64,000 nucleotides of DNA from CBDAUN01 sp965214615 (GCA_965214615.1 OZ243952.1:3038001-3102000), one strand, 5' to 3'. Counted from the stretch's first letter, positions 26,636-35,435 are shown. The notes: generated from the sequence alone by a model not told the origin. Numbers and translations are program-made.

Positions 26636-27598
26636 CTAAGCTGTCGCATCAAGCGGTACGACTCTGACTTCAACATCGATTGTCGACCCAGGCCGACTCT
26701 GCACGATTGACGTGAATTCGTCTCCCTGATACCCGTACCTGACTCTGTAGCCATTGAATTCGCGAACTTCGGCATTCTGATAGACGGTTTCGCAACGCAA
26801 TTCAGTCCTGGTTGAGCCTTTGTTCTTTTTTTGACGCTTTTCCAAATCCGATCCTATCGATGCTCCGAGAAGAATTCCTGCAAGCTTGCTCGCATCCGAA
26901 TCATCCAGCTCATTGGCTAGCGAACCGCCAACGATCGCGCCGAGCAGTTCCGGGGTATGGGAGCTGGTTGAACCCGAATCGCGGACCGCCACCTCGCGGC
27001 ATTCCTCGACCGGAACCCGCCGCACAACATTGGTGTAGGATTCGGAATAGCCAAGAACCGGTACAGTTGCCGAGACGATCTGGTTCGATGACTCTACCGG
27101 CACCACATGAACTTCGACATCGATGGTCGATCCGGGGCGCCGGCTGACAGTCGAGGAAAACGTGTCGCCCTTGTAGTTGTAACTTACGTTGTAGCCCGCC
27201 CGTTCGCGAACTTCGACGCTTTTGTAGACTGTTTCGCAACGCAATTCAGTCCTCGATGAACTATTGTTCTTCTTGTGACGCTTTTCCAGATCCGAACCTA
27301 TGGACGCGCCGAGCAGAACTCCTGCAAGCTTGCTGGTATTCGAATCATCCAGTTCATTGGCCAGCGAACCGCCAACGATCGCGCCGAGCAGTTCAGGGGT
27401 GTGCGAACTCGTCGAACCGGAATCGCGAACCGACACTTGCCGGCACTCCTCTTCAGGAATTTCTTTCGTCACGTAGACGAATCGTTCGGAATAACTCAGT
27501 ACCGATGCAGTCGCGGGCAGGGTTTGACTTGAGTGAATCTGGCCGCTCGCCGCCAAAATCAGCATGAAGCTCGTTGTCAGTGTTGCCTTTTTCAACAT
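26636..27598 (-). CDS. Exported protein made of two repeats, each with a glycine-zipper segment
   Basis: A 320-residue protein with a signal peptide (MLKKATLTTSFMLILAASG). The rest is two tandem copies of a roughly 145-residue unit, offset by 148 residues. Each unit has a Cys in EEC(R), the identical run DSGSTSSHTPELLGAIVGGS, a small-residue helix (LAG-LLGASIGSDLEKR), a second Cys in TELRCETVY and PGSTIDVEVxVVP. Glycine-zipper helices of this kind occur in outer-membrane or surface proteins such as the rickettsial 17-kDa antigen. No lipobox Cys is seen. The ATG at 27598 has a strong ribosome binding site (AGGAAGGAG). Function is unknown; an envelope location is inferred. Confidence 0.75.
   Translation of the reverse strand: MLKKATLTTSFMLILAASGQIHSSQTLPATASVLSYSERFVYVTKEIPEEECRQVSVRDSGSTSSHTPELLGAIVGGSLANELDDSNTSKLAGVLLGASIGSDLEKRHKKNNSSSRTELRCETVYKSVEVRERAGYNVSYNYKGDTFSSTVSRRPGSTIDVEVHVVPVESSNQIVSATVPVLGYSESYTNVVRRVPVEECREVAVRDSGSTSSHTPELLGAIVGGSLANELDDSDASKLAGILLGASIGSDLEKRQKKNKGSTRTELRCETVYQNAEVREFNGYRVRYGYQGDEFTSIVQSRPGSTIDVEVRVVPLDATA
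26650..27058 (-). repeat. Intragenic repeat, unit 2
   Basis: Second half of the duplicated envelope gene. It is offset by 444 bases from unit 1 and highly similar at DNA level; for example CGAACCGCCAACGATCGCGC occurs in both. Differences concentrate towards the C-terminal side. Confidence 0.8.
27059..27502 (-). repeat. Intragenic repeat, unit 1
   Basis: First half of the duplicated gene. The conserved core around the glycine-rich segment is much closer between units than the flanks, suggesting selection or gene conversion on the core. Confidence 0.8.
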
Positions 27599-27907
27599 GA
27601 TTGACTCCTTCCTCAACCAATTAATTTCCGAGGTCACGACTATTGCCGAAATCTTCGTCAGACGAAGACCGTGAGTTCATAGTATATAGAACCCGAGAAG
27701 CCGAACCTGACTATTTGGACAATGAAGACCAGGCAATGTTGCCAGGACCGGTGCCGGCTGCACCAATTGAGACAGTCTCGGTGCTGCGCATTGAAAATAC
27801 CGATCGCCGCGACAATTTTCCAAGCGTCGGCTATCAACTGGTCGGCCCAGTTGCTATACTTTCGAATACTTGACCACACGTTTAATTTCAAATGAGGCAG
27901 ATGGGAG
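27599..27907. other. Divergent promoter region
   Basis: 309 bases between the divergent repeat protein and the hydrolase. A 76-codon frame from TTG at 27643 is open but has no recognisable domain and no ribosome binding site, so it is not called. No further structure is seen. Confidence 0.4.
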
Positions 27908-28714
27908 ATGAAACCTAACGGAGTGAGAGTCGCAGCAGTGCTCGCAGTCACACTGGCACTGGGAGCCAGCACGTCATTGCTCGCCGATATATTGAGCAAT
28001 GTTGAAAAGGAGCAGCGCTGGGCGCAGCAGATCAACGACACCCTGTTTGACGGCGAGACCATTTGGCTCAATGCAGACGGGCACGATTTTCTCGGCATCG
28101 AAATGGAGCCGTACGAAGGCGGCCCCGGCCGTGCCGCCATTGTGGTGCACGGAATCGGAATTCACCCCAACTGGGACACTGTGATTCGGCCGTTGCGCGT
28201 AGGACTCACCGATCATGGCTGGCATACGCTATCGATCCAGATGCCGGTACTTCTCAATGATGCAGAATCGCACGAATATGAGCCGCTTCTTGATGAAGTG
28301 GCAGGGCGGATCAGTGCCGCAATCGAATATCTGCACCAGCAGGGACACAAGCAAATTGTGATTGTTGCCCACAGCTTGGGAGCCACGATGACCATGCGAT
28401 ACCTGGAAGATGTGCCGGGCGCGCCAGTTCATGCGCTGGTACTGATCGGCATGCAGGGAGGCGCCGGATCAGTGCACGACAATGCCGTCACGCTGGAAAG
28501 CGCAACCCTGCCTGTACTGGACCTTTACGGCAGCGAGGATCTGCCAGGCGTGGTCGACTACGCTGAACGCAAGGCCAATGCTGCGCAAAATGCGCGAAAC
28601 GACGACTTTCGCCAGATTTCGGTGGAAGGGGCAAATCATTTCTTTGAAGGGCTTGACGAGACTTTGGTGGAAACTGTCGCCGAGTGGCTTGCACAGATTA
28701 CAGACTCATCGTAG
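27908..28714 (+). CDS. Secreted alpha/beta-hydrolase-like protein, DUF3530 type
   Basis: A 268-residue protein with a signal peptide (MKPNGVRVAAVLAVTLALGAS). The fold is suggested by AIVVHGIGIHPNWD (oxyanion-hole strand), VIVAHSLGATMTMRYL (nucleophile elbow, Ser in A-H-S-L-G) and a late His in EGANHFFEGL. This gives a plausible Ser-Asp-His triad (Asp in LYGSEDLPG or nearby). DUF3530 proteins occur in gammaproteobacteria and have no firm substrate. It converges with the methanethiol oxidase operon. Confidence 0.72.
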   Translation: MKPNGVRVAAVLAVTLALGASTSLLADILSNVEKEQRWAQQINDTLFDGETIWLNADGHDFLGIEMEPYEGGPGRAAIVVHGIGIHPNWDTVIRPLRVGLTDHGWHTLSIQMPVLLNDAESHEYEPLLDEVAGRISAAIEYLHQQGHKQIVIVAHSLGATMTMRYLEDVPGAPVHALVLIGMQGGAGSVHDNAVTLESATLPVLDLYGSEDLPGVVDYAERKANAAQNARNDDFRQISVEGANHFFEGLDETLVETVAEWLAQITDSS

Positions 28715-28921
28715 GCATCCTCCTTTATTGTCGACGACTACGCCGCAAGCGAAGTAATCTCTCGCCCAAGGCCGTTTGCAATTTGAACCGGTTCAAGGGC
28801 CATTGCCGCCACGCAGCAGATACTCTGGCCGGATCCAGCGTGCCGCATCGGTACTTGGCAACTGCGGGGAAGATCTAACGGGGTTCTTCAATCCGGGCGG
28901 GGTGCAACGCGATGAGCCCCC

Positions 28922-30292
28922 TTAATACCCCAGAGTCTTGTCGTGCGCCCAGTTGGGATCTTCTTCGGTCAACTCGCCAATCGGAGCCGCAAACGCATCG
29001 GCAACCAGCGCCAGCACATTGCTCCCCGTCAGCGAAATCAAAAACGCCTCCAAATCCTGCTTCTCCGCCTCGGTCAGTCCGAGCGGACGAATCAGCGGCG
29101 ACAGAAGCTCATTTGGAACGCCCCCGTCGTCATAGAAATCAATCACCTCCCGAAGCGTCTCAAACTGTCCGTTATGCATATATGGCGCGGTCAAAGCGAC
29201 ATTGCGCAAGCCAGGCGTGCGAAACTTCCAGCGGTCGTTCGGATTCTCTGTCACGCGATAAAGTCCTAAATCGTTCGGAGGCTTGATCCGGGTGATCGAA
29301 TCAATCGTTTCCTGCGATATTTCGGTAAAGACTCCGGGCGCGAGCTGCACCCGCGTCATCGAGTTCGCGCTCCTGCGCTTCATTTTCGACGACACCCTGT
29401 AGCCAAGACCGGTATTGTGAAACTGATGATCGGAAAAGATCGCCGATTCCGCCTGCACATGATGGCACGCGGCGCAGCCTCCCTTGCCGGCAAAGACCGC
29501 AAATCCGCGCTTCGCAGACTCGCCCAGCGCATCGTCCTGGCTGCCAAAATACCAGCGGTCGAACTGCGAGTCTCCTGAAAGCAGCGTCCGCTGATAGCTC
29601 GCAAGCGCCTGGCCGATAGTCAGGATGTTCGCCCCCTGCCCGTCGAACGCGGCTTCGAACAGGTCGTCGTAGTCGCCAATTCTGCTGATCTTGTTGATGA
29701 TGTAGCCGATCGAAGGCGCCGCCATCTCATTGCGCGCCGTAATCGGCTGCCAGACCTGATTCTCCAGGGAAAACTCGCGGCCGTCGAAAAACAGAAACTT
29801 CTGGTAGGCGACGTTGTAGATCGTCGGCGCATTGCGCAGCACGGCGCGTCCTTCCGTCCCGACCGCGCGATTCAACTCATTGTTTGTAAATCCCTGTTCC
29901 GGAATATGGCACACGGCGCAAGAAAACGTATTATTGATCGAAAGCCTGCGATCAAAAAACAGCTTGCGGCCCAGATCGATTTTCTCGCGCGTAAGCGGAT
30001 TGTCCGCAGGCACCGGCAGCGCAGGAAGTCCGAGCGGAGGGTTCAGCGCAAACTGGATCAAATCATAGCTGCTGCCCCTTCGGTCGAGAAGGCTGAGCGA
30101 TCGGGTGACATAGGCCGCGCTCTCGTAGCCGTCCTTGTAGTCGCCCGGCCCGAACGCCTGAGTGGTGTCAAGTTCGGCGTCGGGAGCCAGCTCGCCGCTG
30201 GTTTCGGCATGCGCCGGATTGACAGCGGCGGCAAGCGCCGCGGCCAGAAAAAAAATCGCCGCCGATCGAGCGATGTCTGAACGTGAGATCAA
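28922..30292 (-). CDS. mtoZ: MauG/CcpA-like di-heme cytochrome c peroxidase, mto operon
   Basis: Periplasmic di-heme protein, about 456 residues. Two heme-binding motifs are seen: CAVCH (125-129) and CAACH (273-277). The frame is open upstream over the previous gene; a TTG at 30292 overlapping that gene's stop (TTGA) gives a clean signal peptide (ARSAAIFFLAAALAAAVNPAHA) and is the chosen start. In Hyphomicrobium the SBP56 methanethiol oxidase gene is followed by SCO- and MauG-type genes, thought to help make the oxidase's cofactor; the same three-gene order occurs here. A simple H2O2-scavenging role is also possible, since methanethiol oxidation releases H2O2. The symbol follows that locus and is by synteny. 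Confidence 0.82.
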   Translation of the reverse strand: MISRSDIARSAAIFFLAAALAAAVNPAHAETSGELAPDAELDTTQAFGPGDYKDGYESAAYVTRSLSLLDRRGSSYDLIQFALNPPLGLPALPVPADNPLTREKIDLGRKLFFDRRLSINNTFSCAVCHIPEQGFTNNELNRAVGTEGRAVLRNAPTIYNVAYQKFLFFDGREFSLENQVWQPITARNEMAAPSIGYIINKISRIGDYDDLFEAAFDGQGANILTIGQALASYQRTLLSGDSQFDRWYFGSQDDALGESAKRGFAVFAGKGGCAACHHVQAESAIFSDHQFHNTGLGYRVSSKMKRRSANSMTRVQLAPGVFTEISQETIDSITRIKPPNDLGLYRVTENPNDRWKFRTPGLRNVALTAPYMHNGQFETLREVIDFYDDGGVPNELLSPLIRPLGLTEAEKQDLEAFLISLTGSNVLALVADAFAAPIGELTEEDPNWAHDKTLGY

Positions 30293-30990
30293 CTGCCCGG
30301 CGATTCGAGAAGCAGCGTCTCCAGATCGTTCATCAGGATGTCCGGATGAAGAAACGATACGCTGTAGATGTTCCGTATGCGTTTTTCCCGGTCGATCAGA
30401 TACACCCGCAGCATATGCGCGATATTGTGCGTGTATTCGCCATGCTCGTCGAACTCGCGCATGATCCACTGACCGTATCCGTCGAGAATCGGCTGCAACT
30501 GATTCTGGCTCGTGGCCGCCAGAAAATCCCAGCTGCTCTCGCCGCGCTGAAAAAACTCCCTCAATTCTCCCATGACGTGCGGATCATCATGCTCCGGGTC
30601 GAACGACACCGAAATCAGGCGCACAGCATCTCGGATTTCAGGAATCTCGCCGATACGGTTCTGCACCGCATACAGCACTGCATTGGCAAGCGGACATCCG
30701 TTCGCATCGTTGCATTGCGTGTAGATGAAGCTGAGAATGACAAATCTGTCGCCCATCAATTCGTGCAGACGCACCGAAGAGCTGTCCGGCTGAACCAGAG
30801 TGCCGTCCGGCGCCGGCTTGATCGGCGGAAGCGCGTAGGTGCCCGGGCTGGGGGGAACATAGCTCAGTTCTCCCCAGCCAGGCGCCATGACTTCCTCTCT
30901 CACGTTGTGGGCCTGCGTCAAAGACGCCGCTGTCAGAATCGCAGCGCAAAGCCCGGCAACAAGCAGGCGCAATCGGGACATTGAAATCAC
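30289..30990 (-). CDS. mtoY: SCO1/SenC family copper chaperone with CX5C site, mto operon
   Basis: Thioredoxin-fold copper-binding protein, 233 residues, with a signal peptide (LRLLVAGLCAAILTAASLTQAH). The metal site is Cys93 and Cys99 in TQCNDANGCP with His192 in AHMLRVYLID. The spacing is CX5C instead of the CX3C of classic SCO1 proteins. In the mto locus this protein probably loads copper onto the SBP56 oxidase. It starts 42 bases after mtoX and its stop overlaps the start of the MauG-like gene. The gene name is by synteny. Confidence 0.83.
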   Translation of the reverse strand: MISMSRLRLLVAGLCAAILTAASLTQAHNVREEVMAPGWGELSYVPPSPGTYALPPIKPAPDGTLVQPDSSSVRLHELMGDRFVILSFIYTQCNDANGCPLANAVLYAVQNRIGEIPEIRDAVRLISVSFDPEHDDPHVMGELREFFQRGESSWDFLAATSQNQLQPILDGYGQWIMREFDEHGEYTHNIAHMLRVYLIDREKRIRNIYSVSFLHPDILMNDLETLLLESPGS

Positions 30991-31032
30991 TTTGCCTGTC
31001 CGATCAGCGTTCAGTCCTGCAGCAACGGCCCG

Positions 31033-32409
31033 CTACTGGCTCGAAGTCGTCTTCATCGCCAATTGCGTGGACGGTTGCTCGGGACGCTTCATGCCGTACA
31101 TCGCATAGGCTCCGAAACGCATCTGATGCGCACGGCCGAGTCCTTCTGCATAGAAGTCCACCGACCAGACATGCTCCAGCGACTCGCCGTTCCAGTGATA
31201 CAGCTTGACATACTGCTCATCCTGATCGCCAGTCTTGTCCCAGTTGCCGAGCAGCGAACTGGAAAAATAGACGCGCTGTCCGTCCCAGCTTTGCGAGACC
31301 ATGTTGATCTGGCTGCCGATGACTTCTTCGTACACCTGCTTGGGCGCATGGGGATCGGAAATGTCGAAATATCGCGCCTTGCCTTCCAGAAAGGTGTCAA
31401 CCCACAATCCATTGTCGTCCGATGTAATTGAAATGTCGACAGGCAGCGGTATGGTGGACGGGTCGCCGATATCCGCAACCGCCTTGGCTTGCCATTCTCC
31501 CGAATCGTCTTCGTAAATCAGCCAGATTTGCGAAGTCAGCGCCGTGCTGGTGAAGCAGTAGCGGTGATCGGGGTCCCAGGCGCAGCGGATCTCAAGCGGC
31601 GCACCAGGCACGTCCAGCACTTTCAACGGCTTGCGCGCGTGCATATCCCAGACAACCATCGTGTTTCCAAACCGCTTCATCGCATTGGCATCGCCCACCA
31701 TGTCGCCGAAATCGCGCATGTAGTTCGACCAGCCTGTAAACGAAGAAGTCAGCATGATGTTCCGGTCAGCCTTGACACGGACATCGTAGCCGTAGCCGTC
31801 CGCCAGGTCGCCGGATTTGACCGCGCCTCGCAAATCCGAATCGGTCGGCATCCAATGGGTCGCTACCAGTTCGCCTTCGTTGTTGTATTCCGCCATGCCC
31901 GTGCGGCCGCCGTTGTCCACATTGTTCGACAGCGCAGTGACCATCATTCTTCCAGGCAATGCATAGAAAGTGTGAGGTCCGACCATTCCGCCACTCGCCT
32001 CGGCGAAATCGGTAATGGTCTTATGCAGCTTGGGCTCGCGCGGATTTGAATGAATGTCAAAGATGAAAATCTTGTTGGTATCGAGCCCGCCTGCCCAAAG
32101 GAATCTTCGATCGTCGCTCAGACCGGAATGATGCGCTTCGTTGCGACCGCCGACGGACAGGGAATGAACAACTTTGCCGTAGGTTTCCGATGCCGGATTG
32201 GTATCGATTGTAACCAGTTTGTCCTGCTCGTCGCCGATGCCCTCGGTTCCCAGTGTCCACACGTAGACATAGTCTTCCTGGCCGGTAATCTTCGCGATAT
32301 AGGGCGACATGCAGGTTTCGTCAGCCGCCGTCGGGGCGACAAGGCCGAACGACGTCAGTGCTGCGCAGCAAAGTGCGGTGAGCCATTTTCTGGCAAGTGA
32401 ATATTTCAT
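31033..32409 (-). CDS. mtoX: Methanethiol oxidase, selenium-binding protein (SBP56) family
   Basis: A 458-residue member of the SBP56 family, with a signal peptide ending near APTAADE, so periplasmic. Family landmarks: VGGRNEAHHSGLSDDRRFLWAGGLDTNKIFIFDI, GPHTFYALPGRMMVTALSN, GYDVRVKADRNIMLTSSFTGW and GRAHQMRFG near the end. In methylotrophic bacteria this copper-dependent enzyme oxidises methanethiol to formaldehyde, H2S and H2O2. The following SCO and MauG-like genes reproduce the known mto gene set, which raises confidence over SBP56 membership alone. A strong ribosome binding site (GGAGGA) precedes the ATG. Formaldehyde made here could feed formate oxidation by fdsAB. Confidence 0.88.
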   Translation of the reverse strand: MKYSLARKWLTALCCAALTSFGLVAPTAADETCMSPYIAKITGQEDYVYVWTLGTEGIGDEQDKLVTIDTNPASETYGKVVHSLSVGGRNEAHHSGLSDDRRFLWAGGLDTNKIFIFDIHSNPREPKLHKTITDFAEASGGMVGPHTFYALPGRMMVTALSNNVDNGGRTGMAEYNNEGELVATHWMPTDSDLRGAVKSGDLADGYGYDVRVKADRNIMLTSSFTGWSNYMRDFGDMVGDANAMKRFGNTMVVWDMHARKPLKVLDVPGAPLEIRCAWDPDHRYCFTSTALTSQIWLIYEDDSGEWQAKAVADIGDPSTIPLPVDISITSDDNGLWVDTFLEGKARYFDISDPHAPKQVYEEVIGSQINMVSQSWDGQRVYFSSSLLGNWDKTGDQDEQYVKLYHWNGESLEHVWSVDFYAEGLGRAHQMRFGAYAMYGMKRPEQPSTQLAMKTTSSQ

Positions 32410-32991
32410 AAAAAATCCTCCAAAATGAACGCGGTCGATATGCGAAGGCAGTTTATGGCGCCTGCATGCTGCAGACCCGAAGTGCTACGCAGATCTCCCG
32501 CAATGAAGCACGCATTTTAACGCGATTGGCACCAGTTTCGCAAAACTTACTGTACCCCTGCTCCAACTGGACGCGGCCGGGCACGCATTGACGGCGTTAC
32601 GCAAGTCGCAAAATTAGAAATTCAAGACGAATTCCGGTCTTTTCAGATGCCAAGTCGTAAGATGCGGTTCGAATCATCCCGGTTGCGACGCGTTTTTATC
32701 GCTATCGAAGGGTGTGCCGCGAAAGTTGCGCGGTGGAATCGACCTGCTTTCCGAACGTGCTACGATTTGACATTTCTGATCAATTCCACTCTGATTGATG
32801 AAGAGCCCCAATTAATAGTGTATTCTCAGCGATGCGCTCCCGGTTCTCGACGCTTTCTTCGAATGGGCGGACTTAATCTGCCGACTATCGGCAGGCATAA
32901 TGTTTGATCTTGAATATCCGTCGACAGGCGCTGCCAGATTCTGCAGCTGCCCCGAAACGGGCCGACCTTGAAAGCCGCAGCGGGTGAAAAT
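32410..32991. other. Long intergenic region upstream of mtoX and trmL
   Basis: 582 bases between divergent mtoX and trmL. It should contain the promoter of the mto operon. No reading frame has a recognisable domain; a frame at 32647..32907 looks random. No clear palindrome or hexamer pair was found by eye. Confidence 0.4.
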
Positions 32992-33483
32992 ATGTTCAAC
33001 GTCGTACTTGTCGCACCCGAAATTCCGCCAAATACCGGCAACGTCATCCGGCTGTGCTCCAATGCCGGCTGCGCGCTGCATCTGATCAGGCCGCTCGGAT
33101 TCGATCTGGACCACGCAAAGCTAAGGCGCGCCGGCCTGGATTACCGGGAATTTGTCGATGTGCGCATCTACGACACATTCGAAGCATTCGCCGCTCAGTC
33201 CGGCATCACCCGCATGTTCATGTTTTCCAAGTTTCACAGCCGTACGTATGACCAGGCGCGGTTCTGCCAGCATGACGCCCTGGTATTCGGATCGGAAACC
33301 TCGGGACTGCCGGAATCCGTGCGCACCTGCGTCGCGCCGGAATTTCGCCTGACTCTGCCAATGGCACTCGGCAGCAGAAGCCTGAACCTGTCAAACGCCG
33401 TCGCTGTCGCTGTCTACGAGGCATGGCGCCAGAACAATTTCGCGCACGCCCGCGACATCAGCCCGGAGACGGCAATAGGCTAA
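32992..33483 (+). CDS. trmL: tRNA (cytidine/uridine-2'-O-)-methyltransferase
   Basis: Methylates the 2'-OH of wobble C34/U34 in tRNA-Leu using SAM. A compact SPOUT protein of 163 residues. The knotted SAM site is visible as VFGSETSGLP and LPMALGSRSLNLSNAVAVAVYEAWRQ; the amino end MFNVVLVAPEIPPNTGNVIRLC is nearly invariant in TrmL. The ATG at 32992 is chosen over an upstream start that adds eight unconserved residues. In many gammaproteobacteria trmL sits beside secB/gpsA; here an ABC-transporter operon separates it from gpsA. Confidence 0.93.
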   Translation: MFNVVLVAPEIPPNTGNVIRLCSNAGCALHLIRPLGFDLDHAKLRRAGLDYREFVDVRIYDTFEAFAAQSGITRMFMFSKFHSRTYDQARFCQHDALVFGSETSGLPESVRTCVAPEFRLTLPMALGSRSLNLSNAVAVAVYEAWRQNNFAHARDISPETAIG

Positions 33484-33532
33484 GCGCATCTTTTTTTTGC
33501 ACGAAGCGCGCAGCAATGCCATAATCGGTAAC

Positions 33533-33549
33533 CCCCTACTTAAGGGGGC
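33533..33549 (+). terminator. Hairpin between trmL and binding-protein gene
   Basis: CCCCCTACTTAAGGGGG forms a 5-bp G/C stem, with weak extension by TACTTA. No T-run follows, while an eight-T run lies before it (33491-33498). It could be a weak terminator or part of the leader of the ABC operon. Confidence 0.35.
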
Positions 33550-33673
33550 GCGCTCTCGCTGACTGCCCGCGTGAACCGGCAAGGCCTGGGCGAACACCGG
33601 GATTTAGCGGCCTGTTCCGCGTCTCAGCCGGCGAATTGCGCGGCACACCCGAATTGGAGAAAAGGAGATTGGA

Positions 33674-34504
33674 ATGAAAACCTTAAAAATTGCTATTGCA
33701 GCCGTCCTCGCAACGGCTTTCTCATCGGTGGCAGCCGCCGAATGCACCAACGACACCTGGAACAAGGTCATGGAGCGCGGCAAGCTCGTAGTCGGCGTAA
33801 AGGCCGATTACAAGCCCTGGGGCTTCCGCGATACCGACGGGAACATAGTCGGCATGGAGCCCGACATGGCCGCGCAAGTAGCCAAGACAATGGGCGTGGA
33901 ACTGGAACTCGTCGCAGTGCAGTCATCAAACCGCATGCAGTTTCTCGAACAGGGGAAAATCGACCTGATGATCGCCACCATGTCTGACCGGGCGGACCGT
34001 CGCGAAATCGTCGGCATCGTCGGGCCGAACTACTACACCTCAGGCACCAATGTGCTCGCTCCCTCGGCGATTGCGCTAAAGGACTGGCAGGAACTGGAAG
34101 GCAAGCCGGTTTGCGGCAAGCAAGGCGCGTTCTACAACCAGATCGTCGAAGAGCGCTACGGCGCCGTGATCACCGCATTCACCGGCAACGCAGAAGCCAA
34201 GCAGGCCCTGCGCGACAAGAAATGTATCGCCTGGGTGTATGACGACAGCTCAATCATGGCCGACCTGGCATCCGGCGAGTGGAACGACTTCGAAATGCCG
34301 CTGCCAACCGAAGACGACAATCCCTGGGGACTGGCAGTGCCAAAAGCCGAAGAAAACTGCGTCTTCGGTCAATTCATGTCCGGCATGCAGTACAACTGGC
34401 ACCGCAACGGCACCCTGATCGAACTCGAATCGAAATGGGGCATTCAGCCCACCCGCTATCTTGCCGACCAGGCCGCGCGACACGGCGACTGGCTGGCTCA
34501 GTAA
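33674..34504 (+). CDS. Polar amino acid ABC transporter binding protein
   Basis: Periplasmic binding protein of the SBP_bac_3 family, 276 residues. The signal peptide MKTLKIAIAAVLATAFSSVAAA is followed by the typical core: GKLVVGVKADYKPWGFRDTDGNIVGMEPDMA at the amino end, and QFLEQGKIDLMIATMSDRADRREIV in the middle. An extra Cys pair (GKPVCGKQ and DKKCIAW) may form a disulfide. An excellent ribosome binding site (AAAGGAG) precedes the ATG. It opens a four-gene operon with two permeases and an ATPase. Ligand is probably a polar or acidic amino acid. Confidence 0.9.
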   Translation: MKTLKIAIAAVLATAFSSVAAAECTNDTWNKVMERGKLVVGVKADYKPWGFRDTDGNIVGMEPDMAAQVAKTMGVELELVAVQSSNRMQFLEQGKIDLMIATMSDRADRREIVGIVGPNYYTSGTNVLAPSAIALKDWQELEGKPVCGKQGAFYNQIVEERYGAVITAFTGNAEAKQALRDKKCIAWVYDDSSIMADLASGEWNDFEMPLPTEDDNPWGLAVPKAEENCVFGQFMSGMQYNWHRNGTLIELESKWGIQPTRYLADQAARHGDWLAQ

Positions 34505-34516
34505 CCGCAATGCTTC

Positions 34517-34555
34517 CACGCGCGAGCCCGCCCCCTGAGGGCCGGCTCGCGCGTG
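34517..34555 (+). terminator. Strong intercistronic stem-loop after the binding-protein gene
   Basis: CACGCGCGAGCC (34517-34528) pairs perfectly with GGCTCGCGCGTG (34544-34555), a 12-bp stem. The loop can itself pair further (CCCC with GGG). It lies 12 bases after the stop and has no T-run. Such structures commonly protect the upstream message and lower downstream expression, giving excess binding protein over permease. Confidence 0.65.
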
Positions 34556-34671
34556 AGCGGCGACTGCACATGGCCGCGGATTGCCCGGTACGAATTGCGG
34601 CGAATGCCGCGCGCGGCCGATGATTCCAGCCCGGCGCCCGCTTTGCGCGGCGAACCGGCCGCAGCGCGCCT

Positions 34672-35427
34672 ATGATTGAAGCGATTTCCGAATTCTTCCG
34701 CGCTCTGGCAGAGCAGCACCCGACGTGGAATTTCATCTTCTTCTACGAGCCGCGGCAATGGAACAAGGTCGTCAGCGGCTTTTTGCTGACCATTCAGCTC
34801 GCTGTCACCTGCGTGGTGTTCAGCGTCGTCATCGGAGTCTTCGGAGCAGCCATGCAGGGAGCACGCACCGCACTGGTGCGCGCGATTGTTGCAGGCTACA
34901 TCCAGTTCTTCCGCAATACTCCGCCATTCGTACAGCTGCTGTTCTTTTATTTTGCACTCGGACGCTTCACGCCGACCTATTCTCCGGACGGATGGCTTGA
35001 ACTGCCGATTATCTCAAACGTCGGATGGGCCATTATTTCCCTGTCGTTCTTCGCCGGCGCATTCAATGTCGAAATTTTTCGAGCCGGCGTCGAAGCGGTG
35101 CCCGAATCAACCAAGGAGGCCGCCGGCGCCCTGGGATTCAAGCGCCTCCAGATATACCGCTACGTCGTACTGCCCCTGGCATATCGCGTTTCACTCCCGG
35201 CGCTCAGCAACAATCTGGTCAATCTGGTCAAGACCACCACGCAGGCGTTCGTGATCGCCGTGCCGGAACTGCTCTATCAGTCGGTCACAATCTGGAATGA
35301 CTTCCCATCGGCCCAGAACCCGATGATGCTGGTGCTGTTCCTTTCCTATCTCGGCCTGGTCGGCATTCTGGTCATGGGCATGAACAGGTGGGAGTCTGCA
35401 ATGCGGATTCCAGGATACGGAGGATAG
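34672..35427 (+). CDS. Amino acid ABC transporter permease, first
   Basis: A 251-residue HisM/GlnP-type permease. FLLTIQLAVTCVVFSVVIGV begins the membrane core; YIQFFRNTPPFVQLLFFYF is the family block, and the coupling loop reads ESTKEAAGALGFKRLQIYRYVVLP. It follows the hairpin by about 120 bases, and is followed after 8 bases by a second permease. Confidence 0.9.
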   Translation: MIEAISEFFRALAEQHPTWNFIFFYEPRQWNKVVSGFLLTIQLAVTCVVFSVVIGVFGAAMQGARTALVRAIVAGYIQFFRNTPPFVQLLFFYFALGRFTPTYSPDGWLELPIISNVGWAIISLSFFAGAFNVEIFRAGVEAVPESTKEAAGALGFKRLQIYRYVVLPLAYRVSLPALSNNLVNLVKTTTQAFVIAVPELLYQSVTIWNDFPSAQNPMMLVLFLSYLGLVGILVMGMNRWESAMRIPGYGG

Positions 35428-35435
35428 ATAAGCCC

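Noticed and set aside
27643..27873. A 76-codon frame between the repeat protein and the hydrolase
   Set aside because: TTG start, no ribosome binding site, no motif.
32647..32907. An 86-codon frame upstream of trmL
   Set aside because: Random-looking composition and no ribosome binding site; lies in a probable promoter region.
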